Both the position numbers and the translations under genes were made by a program. The notes beneath the pieces are model-generated. The model was not told the DNA's origin. It was given only the letters and a program-made list of their open reading frames with translations, and did no database searches. A DNA stretch of 64,000 nt from JBGSUZ01 sp043770095. Lineage in GTDB: Bacteria > Bacillota > Clostridia > Peptostreptococcales > Acidaminobacteraceae. Numbering within the stretch: position 1 is the stretch's first letter; every line of letters starts with the position of its first letter. Shown piece by piece: positions 41,682 through 50,151 of the stretch. The stretch is from assembly GCA_043770095.1 (NCBI GenBank), contig JAYVIR010000049.1, forward strand, positions 62,001-126,000, read 5' to 3'.

Positions 41682-43010
41682 ATGTCACCAGACCCCGAAC
41701 CCACGCATTTTATTTCACAGTTACTGTTAATTGCTTTTTTAACCTGCATAAACGCTTTCTTTGCTTCGGCGGAAATGGCGATTGTGTCCTTAAATCGCAA
41801 TAAAATTCGAATGTTGGCTGAGGATGGCAATAAAAAAGCCAGACTTATTGAAAAACTGCTTGAAGAACCAACTAAATTTTTATCCACAATCCAAGTGGGC
41901 ATTACTTTGGCGGGATTCTTTTCCAGTGCGGCAGCCGCAACAGGCATATCTGGCGAACTTGGCGCCATTTTAGAGCAAAATAGCATCCCGTACGGCACTC
42001 AAATAGCGCTTGTCGTTGTGACGGTACTGCTGTCTTATGTAACGCTCGTCTTCGGTGAATTATTTCCTAAAAGAGTGGCGCTTCAAAAATCTGAAGCCAT
42101 TGCCATGTTTTCAGTGCGACCCATTTTATTGGTCTCCAAAATAGCAAATCCCTTCATTCGGTTATTGTCGATGTCTACGAATTTGCTCATGAAAATGGTA
42201 GGCATGAACATCAGTGGCCTCGAAGAAAAGGTGTCGCGCGAAGAAATACGTTCTTTAGTTGAGGTCGGTCAAGAACACGGCGTTTTAAACGAAACAGAAA
42301 AAGAGATGATCAACAGTATCTTTGCCTTCGATGACAAAGTGGCCAAAGAGGTCATGACGCCAAGAACCAAAGCGTACTTGATAAATATTGAAAAACCGCT
42401 AGTGGAATATGTAGACGAACTGCTTGAAGAGAAATATTCAAGAGTGCCCGTTTATGAAGGGGACAACGACAACATCATCGGCGTCCTGTATATGAAAGAT
42501 TTTATGATTGAAGCCAAAAGAGTTGGGTTTGAAAATGTCGATATCAGAGAGTTGCTTCAACCAGCCTATTTTGTGACCGAGCATAAGAGCATTGACGATT
42601 TGTTCAAGGAACTTCAGCGTTTAAAAACGCATATGTGTATCTTGATTGACGAGTACGGCGGCTTTTCGGGCATCGTGACAATCGAAGACCTCATCGAAGA
42701 AGTCATGGGTGACATCGATGATGAGCACGACGAAAATGAGCCAGAATTTATCCAATTAGAATCTGGCATTTGGTCGGTAAGCGGACTTCTGACGGTCGAA
42801 AAACTGTGCAACCAGTTAGACTTGGATCTAAATCTAGAGCTAGACGATGATTCCAGGGATTATGATACTGTAGGCGGACTGGTGACCCATTGGATGGGGC
42901 ATATTCCAAATACGGACGACTACTTTGTGCTTGAAAGTCACAGTATGAAATTTATTGTGACCAATGTTGAAGACAAACGGGTTGAACGCGTTAGAGTCGT
43001 TAAATATTAA
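41682..43010 (+). CDS. CNNM/CorC-type transporter (hemolysin-C family protein)
   Basis: A 442-residue membrane protein with a CNNM (DUF21) membrane domain (about 1-200, four hydrophobic segments, FFASAEMAIVSLNRNKIR), a pair of CBS domains (about 215-340, VMTPRTKAYLINIEK; LIDEYGGFSGIVTIEDLIEEVMGDI) and a CorC_HlyC domain at the end (about 355-440). Relatives are linked to magnesium or cobalt export; the old name hemolysin is misleading. GGAGG lies about 7 bases before the chosen ATG; an earlier ATG at 41678 is in another frame. A strong bidirectional terminator follows. Confidence 0.92.
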   Translation: MSPDPEPTHFISQLLLIAFLTCINAFFASAEMAIVSLNRNKIRMLAEDGNKKARLIEKLLEEPTKFLSTIQVGITLAGFFSSAAAATGISGELGAILEQNSIPYGTQIALVVVTVLLSYVTLVFGELFPKRVALQKSEAIAMFSVRPILLVSKIANPFIRLLSMSTNLLMKMVGMNISGLEEKVSREEIRSLVEVGQEHGVLNETEKEMINSIFAFDDKVAKEVMTPRTKAYLINIEKPLVEYVDELLEEKYSRVPVYEGDNDNIIGVLYMKDFMIEAKRVGFENVDIRELLQPAYFVTEHKSIDDLFKELQRLKTHMCILIDEYGGFSGIVTIEDLIEEVMGDIDDEHDENEPEFIQLESGIWSVSGLLTVEKLCNQLDLDLNLELDDDSRDYDTVGGLVTHWMGHIPNTDDYFVLESHSMKFIVTNVEDKRVERVRVVKY

Positions 43011-43016
43011 AAAAGT

Positions 43017-43067
43017 AAAAAGCCGATGATCAGATTTCCAAATACGGAAGTCTGATCATCGGCTTTT
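43017..43067. terminator. Strong bidirectional terminator
   Basis: A long stem of about 22 bases (43017-43039 with 43046-43067, a single mismatch) is flanked by A and T runs between two convergent genes. Confidence 0.9.
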
Positions 43068-43076
43068 ATTATCATT

Positions 43077-44123
43077 TTAATAGTCTGCAAGCGAGACTCT
43101 GCCTTTTGTCTGATTGCTTTTAATGGCTGCTTCGATTAACTGTATGACCATCAATGCGTCATCTGCGCTAACGGGTAGAGGTGCATTGCTGATGAGAGAA
43201 AGGTAGAAACGCTGATAAAAATCATCGTAGCACCCTGGCTGAGTTGGTATGGGCCTGCGGTCTTCTAATGTATTCAAAATACCCCAGCTGTCCTCATTCT
43301 CCTTTCCCCAATCAGGCAGGAGCGGCAATTTGCCCGCTCTTAAAGCATCTTCTTGAGGGTCAAGGCCATATTTTACAAATGCGCCTGTTGTGCCATAGAG
43401 CGCAAATCTCGGCGTGGGTTCTTTAATGAGATTAGAAGCTTTTAATGTTACTTTTAACTGCGGGTAGTAAAGGATGACTTCAAAAGCATCGTCTACGACG
43501 CCCATTCGGTCACGGCTCAGCGTGGCATAAAGTTCCTGTGGAAGTCCAAACAGACACAGCGCCTGGTCAATCAAATGCGAACCGAGGTCGTACAGAATGC
43601 CAGAGCCGGGAAGTGCGTCCTCTTTCCAAGAATTTTCTTTAAAGGCGGGTCGGAATCGGTCGAAATGAGATTCGAAAGAAACGATGCGCCCTAAAGTATC
43701 ATCTTTGAGTATGGCCTTAAGGGTTAAAAAATCGCCGTCAAATCGGCGGTTGTGATAAACAGAGAGGTTGAGATTGCTCTCCTTTGCAAGTGAAATCAGT
43801 GATTTGGCTTCTTCAGAAGTGACTGTAAATGGTTTTTCCACGATGACATGCTTTCCAGATTCAAGGGCAGATCTTGCCAATTTGTAGTGCTCGACGTTCG
43901 GTGTGCAGATGACAATCAGGTCGAGTCGATCGGCACTGAAAAGAAGATTTACATCGCCTACCACTTCTGCTTCGGGAAAGTCTGCTTTTGCTAAAGCTTT
44001 TTTTACGGGGTCTCGCGCATAGATAAAACGAACGTTATAGTGCGTGGATGCTTTAAGAAAAGGTCCGTGGAAAACTTGACCCGAAAGGCCGTAGCCAATT
44101 ATACCAACTTGAATTTGTTTCAT
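43077..44123 (-). CDS. Gfo/Idh/MocA-family oxidoreductase
   Basis: A 348-residue NAD(P)-dependent dehydrogenase. The Rossmann motif GIIGYGLSGQVFHGP at the start, the catalytic-lysine motif VEKPFT (near 97), and the C-terminal sheet with GSGILYDLGSHLIDQ (near 175) mark the YdgJ/YvaA-like branch (GFO_IDH_MocA). Substrates in this branch include inositols and sugars; the present one is unknown. It is not obviously co-transcribed with the lipoprotein gene 58 bases upstream, although both run the same way. No signal peptide. Confidence 0.9.
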   Translation of the reverse strand: MKQIQVGIIGYGLSGQVFHGPFLKASTHYNVRFIYARDPVKKALAKADFPEAEVVGDVNLLFSADRLDLIVICTPNVEHYKLARSALESGKHVIVEKPFTVTSEEAKSLISLAKESNLNLSVYHNRRFDGDFLTLKAILKDDTLGRIVSFESHFDRFRPAFKENSWKEDALPGSGILYDLGSHLIDQALCLFGLPQELYATLSRDRMGVVDDAFEVILYYPQLKVTLKASNLIKEPTPRFALYGTTGAFVKYGLDPQEDALRAGKLPLLPDWGKENEDSWGILNTLEDRRPIPTQPGCYDDFYQRFYLSLISNAPLPVSADDALMVIQLIEAAIKSNQTKGRVSLADY

Positions 44124-44181
44124 TAGTAATTCACCGTCCTTATGAATAAGTTGCGTTAAAGATCCAACTTACTATGAATGC

Positions 44182-44994
44182 CTAGAAAAAGAATTTTAGA
44201 TTATAGCGTTTAAACAGTTCAACCTCATCTTTTAAATAAAGCTCTCGAATGCGGTCAAAGGTGCCATTAATTTTGGCATTTTGAATAAAGAGATTTGTTT
44301 GGTTGAGCAGTGCTCGGTTGCCTTTCTTGACGCCAATTGCCCACCCTTGCATATTGGGGAGATTCTCTAATATGAGGCGCGTGGTGTCGGGGTAATTTTC
44401 ATGTTGGCGAATGACGGAAAGGGCGTCATAAATAAAGACGTCTGCATTTCCATTAGCCACCTCAGAAACGGCGCCATTTTCGTCGTCGATGTTTCTAATT
44501 TGAGCCTGAGGCGCATTTTTAGCCGCCCAAATTGCGCCTACTGTACCCGTTTTAGAGACGATGATGACAGAGGGGTCGTTTAAATCGGCTGGTGATTTTA
44601 CTTTTGAACCTTTAAAGGCAAGCATAAAAAGCGGACTGCTTGTATAGGGTTCAGAGAACGCAATTTTTTCTAATCGATTCTCAGTGATGCTCATAGAGGA
44701 GAGAATCAAATCTATTTTATCAGTTTCGAGTGAAGAAATCAGATTCGGATATGAGATGTCAATGATTTCGACTGTAACGCCAAGCACTTTTCCGAGTTCG
44801 TTAGCAAGCATAACAGAAGCGCCATCGGGTTGATTGTTCCTATTTTTGGATTCAAACGGCGGATATTTAAGTTCCATGCCAACTCTTAGCGTTGTTTTTT
44901 TTGTCTTTGTAGAGCTATCAGATTCGCAGGCAGTTAAAAAGAGTACGCCCACAGCCAATAGCAATAGTAGGATCATGCGTTTGTTTTTAGTCAT
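44182..44994 (-). CDS. Amino-acid-type ABC transporter binding lipoprotein (family 3)
   Basis: A 270-residue exported lipoprotein. The signal peptide ends in LFLTACES, giving the lipid-bearing Cys near 22. The mature part is a family-3 periplasmic-binding-protein fold: LRVGMELKYPPFES at its start, then DLILSSMSITENRLEKIAFSEPY (near 105) and GTVGAIWAAKN. Such proteins bind polar amino acids. No permease or ATPase gene is adjacent, so it either works with a transporter elsewhere or acts as a receptor. ATG 44994 follows GGGGGGG by 6 bases; an in-frame ATG at 45048 is less likely. Confidence 0.88.
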   Translation of the reverse strand: MTKNKRMILLLLLAVGVLFLTACESDSSTKTKKTTLRVGMELKYPPFESKNRNNQPDGASVMLANELGKVLGVTVEIIDISYPNLISSLETDKIDLILSSMSITENRLEKIAFSEPYTSSPLFMLAFKGSKVKSPADLNDPSVIIVSKTGTVGAIWAAKNAPQAQIRNIDDENGAVSEVANGNADVFIYDALSVIRQHENYPDTTRLILENLPNMQGWAIGVKKGNRALLNQTNLFIQNAKINGTFDRIRELYLKDEVELFKRYNLKFFF

Positions 44995-45192
44995 AGTGTC
45001 CCCCCCAATAAGATGGTCTGCGTTTTTCCTGTTAACATTCTTATCCAAAACTTCGGTTGCCTAAACATTAATTTTTATGGTCTTTAGCCATTATGACCTC
45101 GCAGTATAAGGACTTCGTTAATATAAATGTTTAATAAACTTATTATTTGGATAAAAGGAGAATGAAGAGTTTTGTCGAATAGGTTTCAAGAG

Positions 45193-45221
45193 AATAAGCT
45201 GAATCTTTAATTCAACTTATT
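45193..45221. repeat. Inverted repeat upstream of the pseudo-receiver gene
   Basis: AATAAGCTGAA (45193-45203) and TTCAACTTATT (45211-45221) pair at 10 of 11 positions with a 7-base gap. It lies 39 bases before the GTG start and could be an operator or a leader hairpin. There is no T run. Confidence 0.45.
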
Positions 45222-45259
45222 AATAGAATAATTCAATAGCTTTTTTAGGAGGGGATTTT

Positions 45260-45622
45260 GTGCACATTATGCACTTGGAATATAGCGCATTTTTTAGAAA
45301 AATCGTCAAAGAAATGATTATTGACAGTGGTCATTCACCGATAGACAGTAAATACGGCGCAGATGTGTTTAAAATTCTGGCACAAACGGACGTCTCGCTG
45401 ATTATTATGGGCTTTGAATTAGCGGATATGACGGGTGAAGAGTTGATTATGACCATGAAAAACTCTCGCTACGCTCACATTCCAATCGTTGTCATCACCT
45501 CTTTGGAAGAGGATGAGGTTAAAGATCGTCTCAAAGGCATTAAAGTCGATGAAATTATTTTTAAGACTGAATTAACGGCAGATCGGTTTAATAATTGCAT
45601 CGATCGGATTTTAGAGTCATAA
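45260..45622 (+). CDS. Stand-alone receiver-like protein lacking the phospho-acceptor Asp
   Basis: A 120-residue single-domain protein with the CheY/receiver fold. The acidic pair at the end of strand 1 is replaced (MHIMHLEYSAFFRK, where DDS is usual), and the phospho-acceptor position reads LIIMGFELADMTGEEL, i.e. Gly in place of Asp. The Thr/Ser (VVITS) and the Lys (IIFKTE) positions are kept. It should therefore not be phosphorylated in the normal way and may act as a binding adaptor. It starts with GTG at 45260, AGGAGGGG 8 bases upstream. No kinase gene is directly beside it. A terminator follows. Confidence 0.8.
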   Translation: MHIMHLEYSAFFRKIVKEMIIDSGHSPIDSKYGADVFKILAQTDVSLIIMGFELADMTGEELIMTMKNSRYAHIPIVVITSLEEDEVKDRLKGIKVDEIIFKTELTADRFNNCIDRILES

Positions 45623-45632
45623 AAAGTAGCTG

Positions 45633-45658
45633 AGCTCCCAATATGGGGGCTTTTTTTT
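45633..45658 (+). terminator. Terminator after the pseudo-receiver gene
   Basis: A short GC-rich stem (45633-45639 with 45645-45651, one G-U pair) is followed by eight T residues. Confidence 0.8.
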
Positions 45659-45723
45659 GAAAGTAGTTTATAAATAGAGTAAATGAGCGATTCAACCTAT
45701 TAAGGATCAGAGGAGACGATAAA

Positions 45724-46908
45724 ATGAGTGAAGCAAAGTTACAGCAGTGGGACAATATTATTGAACGCAGGCATTCACATGCCATCAAGTGGGATGCGAT
45801 GGAGAATTTTATCGGAAAGGCAGATTTAAAACCCTTTTGGGTCGCGGATATGGATTTTAAGTCTCCGATTGAGGTGATTGAAGCACTTGAAAATCGTGCT
45901 GAGCATGGCGTCTTTGGATACACCTATGAAGACCCAGAGGCTATAGAAGCATTCAGCGCATGGGCGGCGCGCCGCCATCAACTTAAAATTTCAAGCGATT
46001 GGGTGATGCGGTCTCCTGGGGTGGTTACAGGGATTGGCCTTGCTATCCAAGCGTTTACAAAGCCGGGTGACGCTGTTGTCATTCAACCGCCGGTATATGC
46101 GCCGTTTTCCGAAATGACACTGGCCAACGAGCGTAGGTTGATTTTGAATCCCATTGAAATTGTGGAGGATTATGCTCAGATGAATTTAGTGCATTTAGAG
46201 CAACTGTTCAAGGAAGAAAAACCTAAAATGATGATATTCTGCAACCCGCATAATCCGCTTGGACGGGTTTGGGATCAAGAAACGGTACAAAAATTGGTGG
46301 CACTATGTATTGCTTATGAAGTGTTTTTATTTTCAGATGAAATTCACAGTGATCTTTTGTTTAAAAACATTAACTTCCACTCGGCAATGAGCGTATTTGG
46401 TGGCGATTCACAGTGGGTCATGTCGGCGATGGCGCCAAGCAAAACTTTTAATATTGCAGGACTGAGCTACTCTCTGCTGATTATCCCGGATGAAGAGCGA
46501 AGAAAAAGGTTAAAAAAAGTAATGGATCAACTGCATTTGTCAGTGGTGAACTGTTTTAACGAAGGCGCTGCCAAAGTGGCCTATAGCAAAGGCGAACCGT
46601 GGCTAGATTCACTAATGCCCTATCTTGAAGAAAATTACCGCTGTCTCTGCGAATTTGTGGTGCAGAAGATGCCAGAAGTACGCGTTTGCAAAATGGAAGG
46701 CACTTATTTGGCGTGGTTAGATTTTAGAGCCTGGTATGAAAATGGCCATGCGTTAAAACAGTTCATGATCCATGAAGCAGGCGTCGCGCTATCCGATGGC
46801 AGGGCGTTTGGCGTGCAGGGAAAAGGCTTTGCCCGCTTTAATTTTGGATGTCCTAGAGCGGTCATGCTGGATGGTCTTGAAAGCATTCTTGCGGCTAGAG
46901 GTAATTAA
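45724..46908 (+). CDS. patB: PatB/MalY-family PLP aminotransferase (probable cystathionine beta-lyase)
   Basis: A 394-residue PLP enzyme of the fold I MalY/PatB group, whose members cleave cystathionine or cysteine C-S bonds. Visible motifs: KPFWVADMDFKSP at the substrate end, FCNPHNPLGRVW (near 170), SDEIHSDLLF (near 202, Asp to the PLP nitrogen) and APSKTFNIAGL with the Schiff-base Lys240. Carboxylate-binding Arg is in RFNFGCPRA. AGGAG precedes the ATG by 8 bases. It is probably a single-gene unit; a 22-base tandem repeat follows its stop. Confidence 0.9.
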   Translation: MSEAKLQQWDNIIERRHSHAIKWDAMENFIGKADLKPFWVADMDFKSPIEVIEALENRAEHGVFGYTYEDPEAIEAFSAWAARRHQLKISSDWVMRSPGVVTGIGLAIQAFTKPGDAVVIQPPVYAPFSEMTLANERRLILNPIEIVEDYAQMNLVHLEQLFKEEKPKMMIFCNPHNPLGRVWDQETVQKLVALCIAYEVFLFSDEIHSDLLFKNINFHSAMSVFGGDSQWVMSAMAPSKTFNIAGLSYSLLIIPDEERRKRLKKVMDQLHLSVVNCFNEGAAKVAYSKGEPWLDSLMPYLEENYRCLCEFVVQKMPEVRVCKMEGTYLAWLDFRAWYENGHALKQFMIHEAGVALSDGRAFGVQGKGFARFNFGCPRAVMLDGLESILAARGN

Positions 46909-46917
46909 TAGTCAAAA

Positions 46918-46960
46918 GGCAGTGTAATAATATGTTCTGGCAAGTGTAATAATATGTTCT
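46918..46960 (+). repeat. Tandem duplication of a 21/22-base unit
   Basis: AGTGTAATAATATGTTCT occurs at 46921-46938 and again, identical, at 46943-46960, each preceded by GGC or GGCA. It lies between the patB stop and the broken kinase gene, just upstream of a GGGTATAAG element. A two-turn spacing (22 bases) would suit two side-by-side protein sites, but recent slippage is equally possible. Confidence 0.8.
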
Positions 46961-47021
46961 ATTATAGGGTATAAGTCAAAAATGATGAATGCTGTTCTTT
47001 AAATTGACGGAGGCTGATGGA

Positions 47022-47729
47022 ATGAAAAACTTATTAAAATCCATTAAATTTAAATTTGCCTTATCGTTTGTACTTTTGACCCTTTTTATTTCTATAACGC
47101 TAGTGGTTCTTTCAATAAATGAATCAACCAGAATTGTCAAGGTTGAAGCTTATGAAAAACTCAGCCTTTATGTCAGCAAGAATGCGGAAGCCTTCGATCA
47201 TCAAATTTTGAGCATTGAACAAAACAATCAAATGTTGGTAGATTTTATCGCTCAGTCGTTCGATGTATCACAGATAAAAGACCGAGATGCGTATATAGAA
47301 AGTTATAAAAAAATACTCAGTCCCGTCGTTCAGAGTATGGCTGAGAATAATTTGACTTCTAAATCCGCGTATGTTTTTTTTCTGCCAGAACTCACCCGGC
47401 AACCCAAAAGCATTTGGTTTGCTGATTTAAATTTCGATCAGAAAGTGGAACTTCAAGAGGAATTTTCAAAGGCCTATTTCAATGGCGATCGCATTGAAAA
47501 AGAATGGTTTTATAAACCGATTGACGAGGGCAAAGCCATCTGGACAAACCCTTATATGGGAACGGTTGAAGCGGACAAAACCATTCAGTATACGTCATAC
47601 ACGTCACCGGTTTATATTGATGGGCAATTAATTGCCGTCGTTGGAACCGATTTTTTCGTAAACGACATTACCAGCGTCGTGAGTAAGATAAAATTGTATG
47701 AAACGGGCTATGCGTATTTGATGGATTAA
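47022..47729 (+). pseudogene. Cache-domain sensor kinase, amino-terminal fragment (frameshifted)
   Basis: A 235-residue fragment with a transmembrane helix (about 8-30) and an extracytoplasmic dCache-like sensor domain ending ...IKLYETGYAYLMD then TAA at 47727. The rest of the expected kinase continues in another frame from 47730. Removing one T near 47727 would read YLMDNGMDKILVFYQ and join both parts without a stop. The second Cache lobe also looks short by several tens of residues, so a small deletion may have accompanied the frameshift. GGAGG precedes the ATG at 47022 by 9 bases. Could be a true frameshift, a sequencing error, or two coupled proteins. Confidence 0.65.
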
Positions 47730-47733
47730 CGGT

Positions 47734-48690
47734 ATGGATAAGATTTTGGTGTTTTATCAACTCGAAAATGGCTGGTATTTCGGCGTTGCACCTTACAAAA
47801 TGGAAGTGTTTAGAGACGTTATTACCCTACAGCGCATGTCGATAGCCATCGTTGTTTTAGGCGCACTGCTAGCGTTAATCCTTGGGATTGTTTTGGAGGT
47901 GCTTATTCATAGAAAAAGCCAAACCGTTACAGTCACTCAGCAAAAATTGATGGAAGCAGAGAAAATTGCCTCACTTGGCTATTTGGTTTCAGGGGTTGCC
48001 CATGAAATGAATACGCCAATTGGCAATAGCATTACGCTGACAACTTTTATTGAGGGAACTTCAAAGCATCTAATCGATGTCATTCGCAGCGGCGCTATTA
48101 AAAAAAATGAATTGCTGGCTTACTTGCAAGACATCTTTGAATCTTCTCAGCAAATTTACACCAACTTGTTTGAAGCGCAGAGAACCATTACTTCCTTTAA
48201 AGACTTAGCATCGATCAAACGCGTTGGACAGGTTGAAAGGATTCATGTGCAAGATCACATATACGCTATTTTCGAAAGCATTAAGCACTTGAATGAAGAC
48301 CTTAAAATTTCTATGAAGTATTATGGCGATAAAAATATTCTGCTAACAGGTGATGCGCAGCTGTTTGATCAGATTGTCTATAACCTGCTTGAAAATTCGA
48401 TTGTCCACGGGTTTTATGGCCGAACTGAAGGTCGCGTCATAATTGAGATTAGCAAGGTAGAAGAGGGTGTGCAATTGATCTATAAGGATGACGGTGTCGG
48501 GATAGAGCCTCAAATGATGAGTCATATTTATGTGCCTTTTTTCTCTTCAAAATTCAGCAATAGAAACAGAGGTCTCGGCATGTGCGTGCTTTTCAATATT
48601 GTCAATGGACCTTATCGGGGTCGCGTTAACACCGAAAGTGAGAATGGCGGAGGCGTGAAAATTGCAATAGAATTGCGTCACTTTAAATAA
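47734..48690 (+). pseudogene. Cache-domain sensor kinase, carboxy-terminal fragment (kinase part)
   Basis: A 318-codon frame. It begins with the end of a Cache domain (VFYQLENGWYFGVAP), then a transmembrane helix (about 35-60), HisKA with GVAHEMNTPIGN (phospho-His near 92) and HATPase_c (NLLENSIVHGF; RGLGMCVLFN). The ATG at 47734 has no ribosome binding site and lies 4 bases after the upstream stop, so separate translation would need coupling. The coding frame itself is intact and free of stops, so damage is recent or only apparent. Its HE[VM]NTPIGN phosphorylation motif matches the kinase at 32536. Confidence 0.65.
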
Positions 48691-48719
48691 AGTGTGAATT
48701 AATTAGTAAATATTTATTT

Positions 48720-48748
48720 TTGACCTACTTTATGATAGCAATTATACA
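48720..48748 (+). promoter_or_regulatory. Promoter of the XRE-like gene
   Basis: TTGACC and TATACA are 17 bases apart, 66 bases before the start codon. Confidence 0.6.
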
Positions 48749-48813
48749 TTTTTTATGGTATTTTGTTAGTGTACCGAAACAAATTTTCGAGATTATTTGG
48801 GGGTAAATAGTAA

Positions 48814-49404
48814 ATGTTGACGCAAGAAGATCGAATAAAACTTTTAGGTTTTAGAGTAAGACACGACATCAATCAGTTGCACTTTTCTGAGGGGATTATT
48901 TCTCGAAATCAGTTAAGCAATATTGAAAATGGAAAGTCAAGCACAACGGAAAAAGTGTTGTACAAAATATACCTGCGCTTTTGCGAGTATATGATTGTAT
49001 TAGACGATTACAATCGCTTTCATTTTGACTCGTTGCTAAACTTTGAGCCGTATCAAAAATTACAGGAGACGCTTGATTTGTATGATCAGGTATGTGAAGT
49101 GACACTGACGGATGATGAGATCAATCAAATTAATTTGAAGTTGAATCACAATCATTTTGGACTGATCAACATGCTCATCTTTGAAAAGATAGGTGATATC
49201 TTTATGAGTCGTGCAGAAAAAGAAAATGCGTTTGTTTTCTATTTAAAGGGTTATTATAGCATGACAACCTCGCCTGTTGACCAGATTAATACCCCTTATT
49301 TGGTCAAATTCCTTGAAAAAACAACGGCGCTTGCTCGTGAATTAAATAAAACGTTCAATGTGGTTGAATTGTTAGATCATCTGGACTACATTAAATTGAA
49401 ATAG
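48814..49404 (+). CDS. XRE-like regulator with helical C-terminal part
   Basis: A 196-residue protein. The first ~60 residues look like an XRE helix-turn-helix (EGIISRNQLSNIENGKSSTTEKVLYKI, with the hallmark LSNIENGK recognition segment) although the opening helix is atypical. The remaining ~130 residues are helical and could form TPR-like repeats (EKIGDIFMSRAEKENAFVFYLKGYY), as in Rgg/PlcR-like quorum regulators. Ligand and target are unknown. GGGGGT lies about 10 bases before the ATG. It has its own promoter and terminator. Confidence 0.75.
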   Translation: MLTQEDRIKLLGFRVRHDINQLHFSEGIISRNQLSNIENGKSSTTEKVLYKIYLRFCEYMIVLDDYNRFHFDSLLNFEPYQKLQETLDLYDQVCEVTLTDDEINQINLKLNHNHFGLINMLIFEKIGDIFMSRAEKENAFVFYLKGYYSMTTSPVDQINTPYLVKFLEKTTALARELNKTFNVVELLDHLDYIKLK

Positions 49405-49412
49405 TATGACAT

Positions 49413-49460
49413 AAAAAGTATCATTGCCAATCTGGGGGGAGAGGCAGTGGTGCTTTTTTT
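49413..49460 (+). terminator. Terminator after the XRE-like gene
   Basis: A 16-base stem with three G-U pairs (49413-49428 with 49443-49458) is followed by a T run to 49460. Confidence 0.8.
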
Positions 49461-49512
49461 AATATTTAATCATTTTCTAATACTTTCATAATCCTAAAAA
49501 GCTTTATTTTTT

Positions 49513-49542
49513 TTGTAGGTTTGATACACTATCATCTATAGG
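49513..49542 (+). promoter_or_regulatory. Possible promoter of the PspA operon
   Basis: TTGTAG (49513-49518) and TATAGG (49537-49542) are 18 bases apart. Two TGATCA copies (49574 and 49585) and a GATGAT/ATCATC repeat lie between it and the first gene. Confidence 0.35.
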
Positions 49543-49612
49543 ATGATGGTTTAAAAATCATCTTAAAAATGAGTGATCAGGTTTTGATCATAAAAAAAAT
49601 GGAGGTGCCAAA

Positions 49613-50113
49613 TTGGGCATTTTTGATCTGTTTAAATCGAAACCCGCGGCGCCAAAAATTGTACCAAGAAACTTCTTTAACATTAGAGTCGGAGACGTTA
49701 TTGCGTATGACGAAATCGATTACATGGTAAAACAGGTTTATGAGTACAATGAAAATGGCTATAAGTGGATGGACTATCATCTTGTAGATGGAGAGGACGA
49801 CCTTTGGCTAGGCGTGGATGACGATGATGGCGTGGAACTTTCGGTTTATAAGAAAGTTTTGTGGGAGGATGAGACATTCCCTAAAAAAGTAGTCTATGAT
49901 GGTGTGACTTACTATCTTGAAGAGCATGGTACTGCACGCGTGGTAAACAAAAGTGACTACATGGATGCAAAAGTTGTTCCAGTAGAATACGCGGACTATG
50001 AGGACGAAGAAGGCGAGAAGTACATGTCTTTAGAACGATGGGGAAATGACTTTGAAGCAAGCGTAGGATATGGTATCAAACCACATCACATTAAAATTTT
50101 TCCAAAGGAATAA
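49613..50113 (+). CDS. DUF4178 domain protein
   Basis: A 166-residue acidic, soluble beta-rich protein of the DUF4178 family (RVGDVIAYDEIDYMVKQVYEYNENGYKWMDYHL region, about 25-60). It starts MGIFDLFKSKPAAP, a short basic amphipathic segment that may touch the membrane. Start is TTG 49613 with GGAGGTG 5 bases before it. DUF4178 proteins occur almost always beside PspA, DUF350 and spermidine-synthase-like genes, as here; their biochemical role is not known. First gene of a five-gene operon. Confidence 0.85.
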   Translation: MGIFDLFKSKPAAPKIVPRNFFNIRVGDVIAYDEIDYMVKQVYEYNENGYKWMDYHLVDGEDDLWLGVDDDDGVELSVYKKVLWEDETFPKKVVYDGVTYYLEEHGTARVVNKSDYMDAKVVPVEYADYEDEEGEKYMSLERWGNDFEASVGYGIKPHHIKIFPKE

Positions 50114-50151
50114 ACCTTTGGCACCAATACAATCTTAGGAGGAATTAACAA

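Noticed and set aside
41609..41998. Minus-strand open frame over the start of the CNNM/CorC gene
   Set aside because: It overlaps the well-supported plus-strand gene and its ribosome binding site; no Shine-Dalgarno or domain.
49574..49590. Two TGATCA copies before the PspA operon, considered as a terminator or operator
   Set aside because: The hairpin is followed by A residues, not T, and TGATCA alone is too short and common to name a regulator.
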